A stretch of DNA of 64,000 nt from Scenedesmus sp. ARA3 (lineage: Eukaryota; Chlorophyta; Chlorophyceae; Sphaeropleales; Scenedesmaceae), in assembly GCA_004335835.1 (NCBI GenBank), contig RWJK01001160.1, positions 66,567 through 130,566 on the forward strand, read 5' to 3'. A program made the position numbers and the translations under genes. The notes below the pieces were generated by a model. The model was not told the origin of the DNA. It did not search any database and saw only the letters and a program-made list of their open reading frames with translations. Positions within the stretch are counted from its first letter, which is position 1; every line of letters starts with the position of its first letter. Shown piece after piece: positions 32,001 to 43,972 of the stretch.

Positions 32001-34154
32001 GCTGGCCGGTGATGCTGGCCTCAAGGCCTGGAAGAACTGTCTCGACTTTGGTGACGTCAGCAGCAGCGACCCCATCAAGATGCTGGACGAGGAGCTTGCA
32101 GCGCAAACAGGCAACGACTCCGAAACCACGATTGCCATCCTGCCGACAGTGCGAGTCAACGCGCGGCAGTATCGTGGCGTGCTCGAGGCGCCAAGCGTGC
32201 TGCGCGCGATTTGCACCGGCTTCCCGACCGGCAACGAGCCTGCAGTGTGCAATGAGGAGTGGGTGTCTGATAATGAGTGCAAGGAGGGCAACGAAGGCTG
32301 GGCTGCCTGCAACAGCGGGTGAGTGTTGGGTACTGGCGGGATGTGGCCGCCTTCCTGTCTTGCCGGCGCTTGTGATCATTGTCTGCGCTGCAAACAACTT
32401 TTGCCTGCCATGCATGAGCTCCGCTTACCAAAGCCGTGCGGTAACTGGATCAGCTCTCACAGTCCTGCTGTTTGACACCTGTCATACCGAATGATTGTGC
32501 CATGCTGTGTGTGCTGTGCAACTCAGGCTCAACTCCACGCTGGGCCGCACCCGCTGCGTGAACACCTTCACCGGCTACGCCTGCGAGTGCGGGGAGGGCT
32601 TCATGAAGGTGGTTGATGCTGCTACAGGCGTGGACACGTGCTCAGAGGTCAACGAGTGTCTGGTGGGTGCTGCTGGGTATACTTGTGTCAGAAGTGTCAG
32701 TCTACAGAAGTGGCAGCCAGCATGCTGGCGTGTAGACTGAGATTGTGGCGGTGGCCTGCAGCGGCATGTCCTGCTGCGCTGCCGCGCAATCTGTATGCCA
32801 GGAAGAACACTTGGGCCATTTAGTCAGTAGCGCCAACTAAGCCAATATTGATGTTGCATGGCTGCAGGTCTCCAGTGTTCCCTGGACCAAGGACGCCTGC
32901 AAGTGCGACCGCTGCGCATGCCTCAACACCGTCGGCAGCTACAAGTAAGCGCAGCACCCACCTGCTTCAGCAGTGCCGTATGCTGTCATGATTCTCATGC
33001 CTGTGCAGGTTGACACGTCAATAGTAGCATATGTAACATATGATATCATATGATGTTGCCTGCAAGCTTGGCAGGGGATTCAGTTTGGCAAGTGGAAAGC
33101 AGCCTGTGCATACTAGGTTGCTGCACGACTGGATCACCATGTGGCAACTGGCACCTGTTCGCTGTGTGCTTTTTGGTCCTCATCCTCGCTCTCTGTGCGC
33201 CTGCCTTTCCACGCCGCATCTGCCATCGCCCCTGCAGCTGCACCGGCCCCCTGCCCAACATGTGCACAGCAGAGCACAACTACGGCAACTGTTGGAAGGA
33301 CACTATCAATGGCAAGCTCTACACAGCTTGCAAGGACACCATCAAACTCTACAAGTGGCAGAGCCAGTACGGCATACTGAATGAAACAACGCCGACCTTT
33401 GAGTGCAGCTGCCCCGCATGTTTCAGGGAGCTGCCTGGCGGCGGCTGTGAGCCTGCGTGTGACCTGTCACATTGTGATGGCCAGCTGGGCTGCTTTGGGC
33501 CTGTGCCTGAACCAGGTGGCAGCGGCAGCCACAGCTCCAAGGGTGAGTGCAGCTTGTAGGATGGCGCTGTCAAAGAGACACCTTGTCCGTGTAGCAGGGC
33601 AGATGCGAGACATACTTTCGCTTGAATGGCTTGCTGCCTTCGCTGTGGTTGCTGCTGCAGCCAGTTTCCTGTGTGTTTGCCAATGTGTCAAATTGACAAG
33701 TTCAACAGCCACATTCATTTGCTCGCTGCGCTGACAGTGTGTCACTTGCTGCCCTGCCTCTGTTGAACTGCTGCTGCACTGGTTGCCAGGTGTAAGCGTG
33801 GGCACAGTCTTCATGCTGCTGCTGCTCAGCGTGGCAGTCACTGCCGGCGGCATGTTTGCAGTGTACCAGGTGCACCTGCGCAAGCGCATGCATGCTGACA
33901 TGCGCAACATCCTTGAGGAGTACGTTCCCCTCAACAGCGCTCCGTCAGCAGCAGGGCCGTCTAGCATCTCTGCAGTGCGGAAGTTCAGTGCAATGATCCC
34001 TGAGAGTTTCACAGATGTGGTGACGCCACGCATCTCGACAGCAATGAGCACAGCACTGTCAGCAGGCACACCTCGTGCGCTTTCCGGTGCAGATGGACTA
34101 AACGCAAGCCTGTCTCTGTCGTTCAGGAGGTCAGAGAGTGGAGAAAACCAGTAG
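29048..34154 (+). CDS. VSR: Vacuolar sorting receptor (VSR/BP-80 family)
   Basis: Type I membrane receptor that sorts soluble proteins from Golgi/TGN to the vacuole. Fifteen exons: 29048-29128, 29232-29260, 29370-29423, 29515-29611, 29850-29922, 30194-30341, 30622-30754, 30955-31029, 31227-31421, 31686-31823, 31972-32318, 32527-32662, 32868-32944, 33238-33542, 33790-34154; 750 aa. Signal peptide MWLHGLIALVLVAGAQG is followed by the PA domain (FGEPKYGAALVGQIIYP, GADALLVVNDGPGDL), the VSR central region (WEFWTNSNDECG, FQPHYLLWVCQYG, ILPTVRVNARQYRGVLE) and Cys-rich EGF-like modules. One membrane helix (GTVFMLLLLSVAVTAGGMF) leads to a tail with EEYVPLNS, the YxxPhi sorting signal that is YMPL in plants. 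The tail is longer than in plants and Ser/Thr-rich. Confidence 0.95.
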
Positions 34155-35474
34155 TGCAGTTGCAGCAGGCACCTGTGTTGCAGCTTGCTTACGAAGCTGG
34201 TGACAGGATTTTGTAGCAAATGGTTTTGTTGTGTGGGTGGGTGCTGCAGCTGCCAGACTAGCAATAGGTAGATATGTGGTCTTGGCGCTTTCTGGTGTCA
34301 GTGATTCTGAAAGCTTGTAGTAGTTTTGGAGATGACTAGTTTGAGTGTGAGGGTAGCTGCTATATACCATCCACAGGCCAGCAACTTGCAGAGGCTGCTT
34401 GCCAGTGCTGTTATTTGCAGCCGGGTGCCTCCGTACATCTGCTAGGCTTTGCAGGTTGTGGCGTGGCTCAAAGGTTGTAGTGTAGAGTAAAGCTGACAGG
34501 AGACTTGTGCCGCTGGCGTTCTGTGTGCTAGTATGTTGAAGCCGCATACTAGTCTTGCGACTGTATGCAGACAATCGCTGAGTGCCTTGTGTGCTTGCCA
34601 CAGAGTGGCTTGCATGCTTGCAATGCTCTTTTCATGTATCTTGTCACAGCAATGTGACTCGTTCTACTGTACACATTCATTTATTCTTACATTGTTTGAT
34701 TGCCAACACCTGCAAGCATGTCTGCAGCAATCTTCACACCCGCTGAGTGCCGCAGCATCGTTTGTGGCACAAGCACCCCGGGCAAGTTCAACATGTGCTG
34801 CTGAGCATCAACTTGATGCTGGTGACTTGAGGTTGCTACCCAGCGCTGCGACCGTGCGATGGATGATGACATAATCAGACAAAGGTGTACACCAAGCACA
34901 TGCATGACATGCGGTGATGACATGCGGTGAAGGCAGGCTTGTGCAAGTGCAGAATGGTGCAGGCACATGCTGCACGTGCACAAGGGTGACCGACTTGCAT
35001 GCAGGTGTTGTCCACAGCCGGTTTGCAGCACCTGGTGGTTTTGCTGCAACATGCAAACACTGGTGACCAGCAGCAACCAGCTGGGTACGCACCCAGCTAT
35101 ACGTATACGTGATCTTCCAACTGCACACATGTGAGCAGATTTGCTTTCTGTCCTTGTAATCAGTGCTACTTTTTAGGTCCGCGATCTTTCACATACAGCG
35201 CCCAGTGCACACCACAGCAGCTGTTTAGGTTTGACCCTTACACGAGGCCTCTGCTCAGTCAGACGTATGACTGTGAAACATCTGGCAAGAGAAAGTACAA
35301 AACTCGTACCATGGCGTTGATGCTATGGCTTGATGGGTAACATGATGATGAAAACTCGTACCAACTTGTTACACAACGTTGTTGCGTTGTGTGGTTAACC
35401 TGCTCGGCGCAAGGAGGAAGCTCCTCATTCACACCATATGATATGTGGAAAGTGGCAGCAGCACCTGCATCATC
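34155..35474. other. Convergent 3' flanks of the VSR and the helical-repeat gene
   Basis: No exon, repeat array or RNA gene that I can support. A TGTAA motif, the green-algal poly(A) signal, occurs at about 35154 but is far from the VSR stop. Confidence 0.5.
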
Positions 35475-36521
35475 TCAGGTGCAGCAGCTGCCACCAGCAG
35501 CCCATCCACCACACCCCTGCTCAGCAGCAGGCAGCCGGCTCAAGCGCTGCACCAGCAACTGATTGGCATAGCTACCCACCAGCACTGCCACCTGCAGCAC
35601 TGACGCAAGGCCCTCACAGTCGAGTTGCCTCACAGCTGGCAAGCTGCACAAAGCGTCACAGACAGCCATAGCTGCTGTATCATGCGCTTTGTCATCCTGA
35701 ACATTGCCCGGCACCACTCTTGCAGCCTGCTGCAGCAGCGCCACCACATCCCCTTGAGTCAGCTGCTGGGCGCTGCTGCAACCGCACATGCTCTGCACAG
35801 CATGCCAACTCTGCAGCTGCAGTGCCAGCAGCAGGAGCTCCTGCACAGCTGCAGCTGGCAGCTGCAGCGCTGCACAGCTGCCGCCAACCACACCGCTGCT
35901 TCTGTCTTCCGTGCTGCTGAAGTCTCTGGCAGTAAGGCCTGCATCCTCGGCCCTGCACAGTGCAGCGACAGTGCTATCCAGGGTTGTCTTTGCCGGCTCC
36001 ACACAGCCAAAGCTGCAGCGGCCACCTACGCAGGGCAGCGTCTGTACCTGCCAGCAAACAGAGGATGCCTGCCGCTGTATTGCTGCCTGCAGTGCCAGCT
36101 TCAGCCGATCAGCGCCTAGCTGCCTGACACCCGGCAGGAGTGCGATGTCTCGCGCAATGTGGGCTGCCATTCCGTCAGGTTCCCACTTGCAGTCATCTGC
36201 CAAGCCGCCCACCACCTCAATCGCTAGCAGCAGCAGCTGCTGTGCATCGTCGGGTGTCAGGTGCTGCAAAGCTGGCAGATCACGCAGCAGCACTTTTGCT
36301 GCTTCATAGTTCCTACTGTGCAGCACTTCCTGCAGCAGCTGAGCCAGCTGGTGTGGGTCCACAGCCTTGCAGCCAAGGAGTCTGCACAGCGACTGCAGGG
36401 CATGCACATGCCTGCGGTGTGCTGCCGTGCGCAGCAGGCGCATCACCTGCTGGGCCGGCACATACTCGTCATCTTCCTGCTCAGGCTCGACCATATGCAG
36501 CAGGTCTAGCAACGGCTCTGC

Positions 36522-36556
<35 letters not shown>

Positions 36557-39500
36557 CGCACAGCAGGGCACGCATTGCTGTCAGCAACAGCAAGATGTAC
36601 GCAAGCGGTATGCACGTCTGCTACTGGGTCGCCAAGCCTAAGTTGACATGCATGACATCGCCAGAATTCCTGAAGCACAGCTGCAGGCTAAGGATCTCAC
36701 GCGCCGATGGCAGCACTCTGGTACCAGCAAGCAGTGTCAGTGATGGTGCAGGCCCTGCTGTGGTGTGTGCCTGAGAAGCTGTACCTGCTACAGGCTCGTG
36801 CTGCTGCAGCGCCTTCTCTGCCAAGCCAGCAGTGTTGAGAAGCAGCAGGAAGTCTCCGTGTGGCTCAAGGAGGTCGGACAGAACTGAGGTGACACCAACA
36901 TCACAGCGAGCCACTGCCAGCTCCAGCGAAGGCCACAGTGCATGTACATCCAGCAGCTGAGCATCTGGCAGCAGCAGCAGCTGCCGCTGCACCTCACTGC
37001 GTGAAGGAACAAGGGACGTGGTGGAGTTGGAGATCAAGAGCAAGTGCATTGATCATGATCTGCCAACAGCACCGGTGATGAGCGATGTGACGCAGCTGCC
37101 TACAGTGTGCAGCACACAGCGCAAGCTGCAGTTCATAGCATGCACAGCCATGCCTCCTTTGTCACGCGTGCCTGCTGGCATGCATGCCTTCCTGCGACTC
37201 TGGGCATGCATTTTGAAGTTGCAACCGCATCGTCTCACCTGTCGAGCAGGCCGAAGCTAACGTGCTGCAGCAGGTCCTTGATCTGCCCTGCACTCAGCTC
37301 CTGTGCTCCTGGCAGACCCAGCAGCACATCAGCACCAGGCAGCCATGGGTTGTGTGTACTGTCAACCACCCGGTGCTGCAGCAGGCTATCCAGCAGCTCA
37401 TAGATGTGCTCAGCCTCCAGTGCTTGGGCTGCCGTCTGCTCACACAGCATAAGGGTGCAGTTCCTGTCTGCCTTGAGTAGTGGCACCTTCAACAGGGAAG
37501 CAAAGTCATCAGCCGAGATGTGCTGCGCAGCTGGCATTGCCACCAGCAAAATCGACGGCCTTTCCTGATAATGGTCGGTTTCAGAATGCTTCAGTTGGTT
37601 CTGCAGCACAGTGCGCAGCACGGCTGCCACACCGGCAGGCTCCTGCAACAACAGCACCAGAAGCACTTGATCGAAAAGAGGTCAGTGCTGCAGAGTGGTA
37701 GGGAATTGTATGCCCAACATGCCCGGCTTGCATGCATGACGTGTTGTAGGATGCCCACAAGGCCAGGCATTTGACACAGACGCAGGGTGAGATGCAAAAC
37801 CACACATATGCCCTAAGCGCTGTGCAAGCCGAGGGCTGCAGCTCACCATTGCAGCCGCCCCAGGCAGTGCCAGCAGCCTTTTAAACAACAAGATGCCACG
37901 TAGCTGCAGCATGCATGTCACTGGCACCAGCTGCAGCAGCTGCTGCATGCGCTGCGCCGGGATGTGATCTGCAGCTGGCACCTCTGTGAGGCACAGCCCC
38001 ATTGCAGTGTCTCCCTGCAGCAGCACCTGCTGCAGCAGTCCTGCAACAGCCTCAGCGTCACAGCTGTGAGCTGCCGGCAGGCACCGCAGACTGCAGACAA
38101 AGCCGGCACTTCCGTGCTGCACTGCTTGCTGCAGAAGAGCAGCAACGGCGTCACCTGCGGTGAAAAGCAGCAGGCAGCAGGCGCAGTTGCAATTAGCGGT
38201 AATGCTTCTCCAAAACAGCAGGCCAGCGCAGCGTACGCCATGCCTCAGGTTCGCTGCATTGGCCAGAAGCACGAGAAATGGCTACATCACAGTGATGGTG
38301 GAAAGCCCAAACTTTTGTGCACAGTAAGTGCATGCCCTCCGTATGCAACTAGAAGCACAGGCCCAGCTGCAGTTCAGTGCTGATGATGCCAGCTGCAGTT
38401 CAGTGCTGATGATGCCAGCTGCGGTTGAGTGCATGATGCCAGCTGCGGTTGAGTGCATGATGCCAGCTGCGGTTGAGTGCATGATGCCCACACCTATGAC
38501 TGCCAGCTCACCTCCAATAGCAGCACCAGCAGGAAGCTTGCACAAGCTGCTTGCCACCTGAGCACTATATGCAGGGCTGCACTGCTTGCTCAGCATGTCC
38601 AGCAGCTGCTGCAGCAGCTGTGGCGTGACCTGCTGCTGCTGCGGCCGTAGATGCACGCTGCCGTCTACCAGAACAAAGGTCATCCAGCCCGCGTAAAGGG
38701 CTTGCACCGTATGGTGTTGTTTGTGCAAGCTGACGGCAAGCTGCAGGATGCCAGGCAACAGTGCCGGGTCCAGCGCATCTAGTGCCGTAGCAACCAGCTG
38801 CTTGATGTGCTCGGCGCCATTGCTGTTCTCATAGTCCAGCTGGAACAAACAGCCAGCATACGACAACATGAATACAGCTAATGTATGATGGAATTGCGCA
38901 AAGGTATTCTGCAGCAAGCCAACAGCTGCGTGTGGAGCTGTGCAGCGGTCGAAGCACTGACCGCTGGCATTTGTGCATAACATTGCAGCTGCTTCAGACG
39001 GCTTTAGGTATAACTTCTTACAACGATGTATAATTGTAGACACGGGCTGTCTGTGCAGTACGGTTATAGAGGCAAGCAAAAGGCAGATCTGGCAGCCCAT
39101 CCGCAACACAGTCACTGCCCACCTTGCCACATGCCAGCAGCTTGGCCAGCTCTGGTGCATCTGGCACTGCGCCTGCATGGACCCACACCCAGGCACCAGC
39201 CACTGGCCGTGCACAGGCTTCAAGCACCTCCTGGTATGAGAAGCACAGGCCTGCTGATGCCAGTGCTTCCGCTGCTGCCACAGGCACCATGGGTGTGCTC
39301 AGCAGCGCAGCGCTGCCTTGCAGGATGCTGGAGGCCTCAAAGCATCTGTGTTTGCAAACCCACTCGACGGCTCTAGAGTTCTTGCGGTGCATAGCTGCAG
39401 CGCGCACGCTCTTATGCAGCAGGAGCAAGGCTGTGGTGCTGCTGCTGAACAGCGCATCTACTGCTGCGCGCAGGCCCTTGCTGCTGCAGGCCATGACAGC

Positions 39501-39587
39501 CAGAGAAGCAGATTCGAGGAAGGGCATGAGCCTTCCTAACACTTGCTGCATTGCCACGGTTAAAGTTGTGCGGATCGTGGGCTGCAT
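35475..39587 (-). CDS. Orphan protein: F-box-like head plus long array of degenerate helical repeats
   Basis: Exons 5' to 3': 39587-39123, 38839-38512, 38154-37847, 37642-37239, 36996-36785, 36517-35475, in phase, 919 aa. I do not recognise the family. Residues ~13-45 (MQQVLGRLMPFLESASL, then ACSSKGLRAAV) have the Leu/Pro/Cys spacing of an F-box-like helix set. From ~260 on, a motif of the form [LMV]P[AG][AV]Qx[L/I]-x7-LLQ repeats: LPAAHS (~290), VPAADHI (~323), MPAAQHI (~403), QTAAQAL (~437), LPGAQEL (~477), LPDAQLL (~510), and later LPALQHL, LPGVRQL, SSAQQL, LPAVRQL, spaced roughly 33-43 residues. This looks like an alpha-solenoid. No signal peptide or membrane helix is apparent. A decayed paralog lies at 60512-64000 in the opposite orientation. 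A substrate-adaptor role would fit an F-box plus solenoid, but that is speculation. Confidence 0.75.
36524..36554 (+). repeat. (CAG)n at the acceptor of helical-repeat gene exon 6
   Basis: On the transcript strand (CTG)n is followed by CTTGCAG, the exon 6 acceptor. Confidence 0.88.
38365..38490 (+). repeat. ~25-base minisatellite in intron 2 of the helical-repeat gene
   Basis: Five tandem units, two of GATGCCAGCTGCAGTTCAGTGCTGAT type and three of GATGCCAGCTGCGGTTGAGTGCAT type. It sits just downstream of the exon 2 donor. Confidence 0.9.
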
Positions 39588-40717
39588 TGCTATGTTTATC
39601 CACTGTGTCCTTGTCTCGGAACAGCTGGTGTACTGACAATGCTCGGGTACACGATCACAGCGACAAAGAAATGGAGTCACACCCCATCAGTTATCTGTGT
39701 GGAGTGATCTGATCCCGAAAACTACACCCATTGGTTTGGCGTGGGCGCTCTGCAAGTTTGAAACTCGTCATGACACGACAGTCGCCCGGCGCGGTTTGCG
39801 TAGGACATACTGCTGTCAGTTGCTAGGGCACAGATGCGTTCATTTATCAAGGCGACCTTCCAATCCTTAAGTGCATGTACGCGCTAACAGTTGCCATGCA
39901 TGACTTCGCGACTTGTCCAAATTGCACTGCATAGCTTTTGCTGTAGCTTTCCAGTGGTGAGCTATAAGTTATCACCTCTCATGGACGGGATCTACCTGGT
40001 AAGGCTAGCAACATGTTCCGACACTCAGCTGTGAATTCACTGTTGCAGGCACTCAGTGCTGGGCCAGCATCAATGCTGTTGGCCTTGCACCTCGCTCTTC
40101 CCAGCCGAGCACATGCACGACACCAGCACCACAAGCAGCCGCAGTGGGCACTGACAACTGCAACAGCATGCTGTTGCGCTGCGCAGTGCAAAGCACCAAC
40201 TAGTGGAAATGACGGCTGGCGACTTCGTGCAGACAGGAATCACTGCTGCATTGTCAAGTTTGGTCTGCTGCTGATCTCTTGCGCCTGAAAAGACCGCGCC
40301 ACCAAAGTCCCGATCTATTTGGAACACTGCACCATGCAGTCTGTGCATGTGCATGGTGCATGTCAGTGTAGGGTGGGCATCGCAAAGAGCCACCACTGCA
40401 GGCCCTGCAGCTGCAGTGCCGGCGCCGGGCATCAAAGTAATGCTGCGTTTGCTGCTGGCCCACTCCATGCACGCTGGCGTAAATGAACAAAGTCAAGGCT
40501 TTTGAATTGCCTTTTGACAGCAGCTGTATGATAAACAAGCATCTACTAACTGCACATGCCACAGCTGCATCCAATGAATTCTATCTGCCTGCACTTGCCG
40601 CAGTCCTGCGTTACTCCATGAGGCAGTAACAGCCATGGCCCGTGATGCTACAGGCTGGACCCAGCACAAACAGCTCTTGGACCTGACAACCCAGCCCGTG
40701 TTCATCTAACCACACAC

Positions 40718-40750
<33 letters not shown>

Positions 40751-40764
40751 CATGATTATCTGCA
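39588..40764. other. Intergenic: helical-repeat gene 5' flank and transporter 3' flank
   Basis: Both neighbours are on the minus strand. I find no supportable exon. An (ACT)4(GCT)n run at 40719-40750 lies just past the transporter stop. Confidence 0.5.
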
Positions 40765-43077
40765 CTACATAGGCAGCAGCAGCGCCTTATCCTCCTCCTC
40801 TCCAGCCACCACAGCCACTCCATTCTCATCCGACACGCGTATGTGGTCCATGCTTGGCGAGTACACCATGCCAGTGGGCCTGCCTGCCACATGCGCCTTG
40901 TCACCCGGCGGGCCCGCGCCCTTGTCCCCGAAAGTGAAGAACTGGTGCATGCTGACAAACACAATGCTCACGCCGATCAGGAAGTTCATTGTGAGCTGGT
41001 GCCCGAACATCGCCCAGCTCATCATCGCCGTGAAGATGGTCGCAATGGTGCTGGAGTACTTCTTGAGGATGGTGTCCGCAAACTTGTAGAAGAAGCTGCT
41101 GAGAATGCCCTGCAGCAGCGGCAGTGGAGCCAGCATGCGGCCATGTGGTAATAGTCAACCCTTGCAAGCCACAAAGCTACACCAGGTACATCCAGGCTGG
41201 ATGTCCAGCGGCAAGCACTGCCCCTGATCAGGGCATGGCACAGGTCGGCATGTGCACAGCTTGCATGATCAGCACATCAAAAGCTGCATCAGCGCACGTG
41301 AAATCAAATCAACACAGCTCCCATACATCCACGCCCACCTGCAGTGCGTTGTTGACCACCAGCATGAGTGTCACTTTTGACTGGTGCTCAAAGATGCTGC
41401 CAAAGGACCGCTGCTGGTACAGGCACACGCCCAGCGCGCCCAGCAGGTTGAAGCACATGCCATAGAAGTACAGGAAGAAGTTCTGCAGGTGCACGCTGGT
41501 GTCCATGTGCTTCTTGAGGCCCTTCTCGTTGTACACCGACGCTGCTGAAGGCACCGTGACGCTGCCCAGCACGCACAGCACGGCAGGCAGCAGCGAGCCG
41601 CCGGGAATTTGCTCGCCGCCCTTGCCGCAGCTCTGCAGCTGGTTGATGGTGATGCCTGCAGGCAGCGGCAGGTGCCGGCCGCAGTGCGCAGTGTGAAGAC
41701 TCTGGCGCGCACACATCATCATTATTAGAGTTGCTGGCAGCTTACAGAGTGCACAGCAGGCAAGCAAGCCATGCTTGTAGGTTGGCAGGCTGTGCATCCA
41801 TCTTTGGTAATTGAGCCCAAATGTGGAACACACGCTGCTCCGCTGCACGCACCTGCCACCAGCAGGAACAGTGCCTCATACTGGATGATGTTGAAGCGCC
41901 GGTGCATCACAGTGCGCATCAGGATGGCGATGGTGAAGATCTTCAGGTTGCTCAGCATCTTGGTAGTGGTGGGCCTGCAGGCACGCAGACACAGAAAGCA
42001 CAGTGAGCAGCAACAAGCACTTGCACGAAGCAGCAGAGTGCTTGCACAGAACATTTGCCGCCCAGCAGAGGCTGGCAGTCCAAAACCACCATTTCCTGCA
42101 CAAAACCGCCTGCACAAAACCGCCTATGGTTGGGCTGTCCTGCAGGCTGTTCCTGCAGGACACCTCTGTACAGGGCCCGGTGTTTCCATCCATGCTGTCA
42201 GATGCTGTAAAACAAATTAAGCCGCACCTGAAGTACAGCTGCATCGCAAACTTGAGGTAGTTGTTGATGGCGTACAGCCCAGCAGGCACCGCCAGCAGCC
42301 AGTTGTGGCGCGCATCTGCGATGAAGGACCGCACCGAGCGGTACATCGGCGGGCCGGGCCGCCCTGTGCCCTGCAGGAGCAACACCCACACCAGTGATGC
42401 ATACCTGTGGGCCTGTGGACTGAGTATATGGCATGAAGCACCGTTGGCAGCAAGAGCCACCCTGCTAGCAATACTACTTATCAGCTTGCTGCTGCAGGTA
42501 ATGCAAGCATGTCCTGCAAGCATGTCCTGCAAGCACCTCCTGCAAGCATGGTGGTGAATGCCACGCCTGCCACCCTATGCCACTGCTCTAGTGGCTGTGT
42601 CTGTGTGCTGCAGCCCCATTGGCTTGCTCCCATTGCTGCTGTGCACGCCACTGCCAGCTCACCAAGAACAGCAGCACCGTGAGAGCAAACACGACTTTGA
42701 AGATCTCTGTCATGAGGTTCACACTGATAGGGTTGAAAGAGAACTTGCCCGACTTGTTCTTCGACAGGTGCACCAGCACTGGCTGCAGCCCTGCACACAT
42801 GCACACGTACGGCACCAGCGTCAGCAACATACAAGTTGCAAGCTGCCACATGGTAAATCAAACCTGCACACTGTGCTGCTCTGCACCTGGCATGGCAGTG
42901 CTGCTGTGCAAGCAGTCACAGGAATATGGTCGTTACCAGCAGGCCTGTGCACCAGGAACACTACTCACCCAGCAGCAGGCAATCAGAAGCCACCAGCGCT
43001 ATCTTGAAGGTGCTGCTTTTTATCTTTTCTTTTTTCTGCAGTGGCTCTGCATAGGCGCCAAACGCCACCTGCGACAT
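40765..43077 (-). CDS. Golgi nucleotide-sugar transporter, CMP-sialic-acid-transporter-like (SLC35A/CSTLP family)
   Basis: Imports a nucleotide sugar into the Golgi lumen in exchange for the monophosphate. Exons 5' to 3': 43077-42969, 42790-42663, 42370-42228, 41974-41853, 41655-41339, 41109-40765, in phase, 387 aa. The start [19 protein letters not shown] is followed by the first helix. Diagnostic segments close to plant CSTLP proteins are [116 protein letters not shown] and [23 protein letters not shown]. About ten membrane helices are expected. The tail ends KALLLPM, again like the plant LLPI end. True sialic acid is not expected in green algae, so the cargo is probably CMP-Kdo, UDP-Gal or a related sugar; this is inference. 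Confidence 0.92.
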
Positions 43078-43972
43078 CCAGATTTAGGCTTAGGTGCCTG
43101 AGCTTTACCCTCAAGGAACGGTTCAGCTGCCGCTGGACGACACAGCCATGACATATCTATGCCCTGGCAGACATCAGTAAGAAGACTTGTTCTTGGCACT
43201 GCTGTGCAGCAAGCTCGCACATTCAAACGTGCTGCTGAGCGCGGAAGCACCTGCTGCTGCCAAGAACTGCACCAAAGTACGATGCCAACGCCCTGCCTTA
43301 CCCGCTTTCTCCGCACTAGATCGTCCATTCTGGCAAGTCACCAGGGGTTTGGCAGCTTTCAGCTCCTGAGCACCTGTGGCTTGCGCTGCGCAAGTTGCGC
43401 ACCTACGCCATCCAGCAGTCCTGCAGCAGGGTGGTGCTGTTGCTGCACTGCAGCGAGAGCTGCACGCCTGCTGGTGACACTGCTAGACTACAGTTATTGC
43501 TCTGATCCACTGCAAGTGCTGAAGAGCTACTGAGGAAGCATCATCATGCGCAGCAGCAGTACTGCTGCCCTGAAACCAGGCTCAGTGTGATGTTGCCCGG
43601 CAAGTTTGACTTCAAACCTCCACTTGATAATATAAAAGAAATTAAGTGATAAACGTGCGCTGTGGTGGTTGCTAGCCAACGGTTGCTTGGGACACGTGAG
43701 CTGGGGACAAGAGAAAGCGTAGATGGGCAACCAGAAGAACAGAAATTCTAAACGTGTTGGCTTATGTCCGATGCTCGTCTGCGTAAGAGCCACCGGAAGA
43801 GGCGTCCCTTGTGACACAAGCCCCAAGCTCACTTCTTCTGCTTGGCAGTGCTACCGATCAACAAGGTTGAGCAGACAACCGAACACTTGTATGGTTTTCG
43901 CAAGACATGCACAAGGTTTCGTGCTGTCTCGGACTCTTATTTCAGACCTAGAGGCACCACTGTCTGCCCAGC
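43078..43972. promoter_or_regulatory. Divergent promoter interval, transporter / alpha-beta hydrolase
   Basis: About 895 bases between two starts on opposite strands. No coding exon joins either gene in phase, and I see no repeat. Confidence 0.45.
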
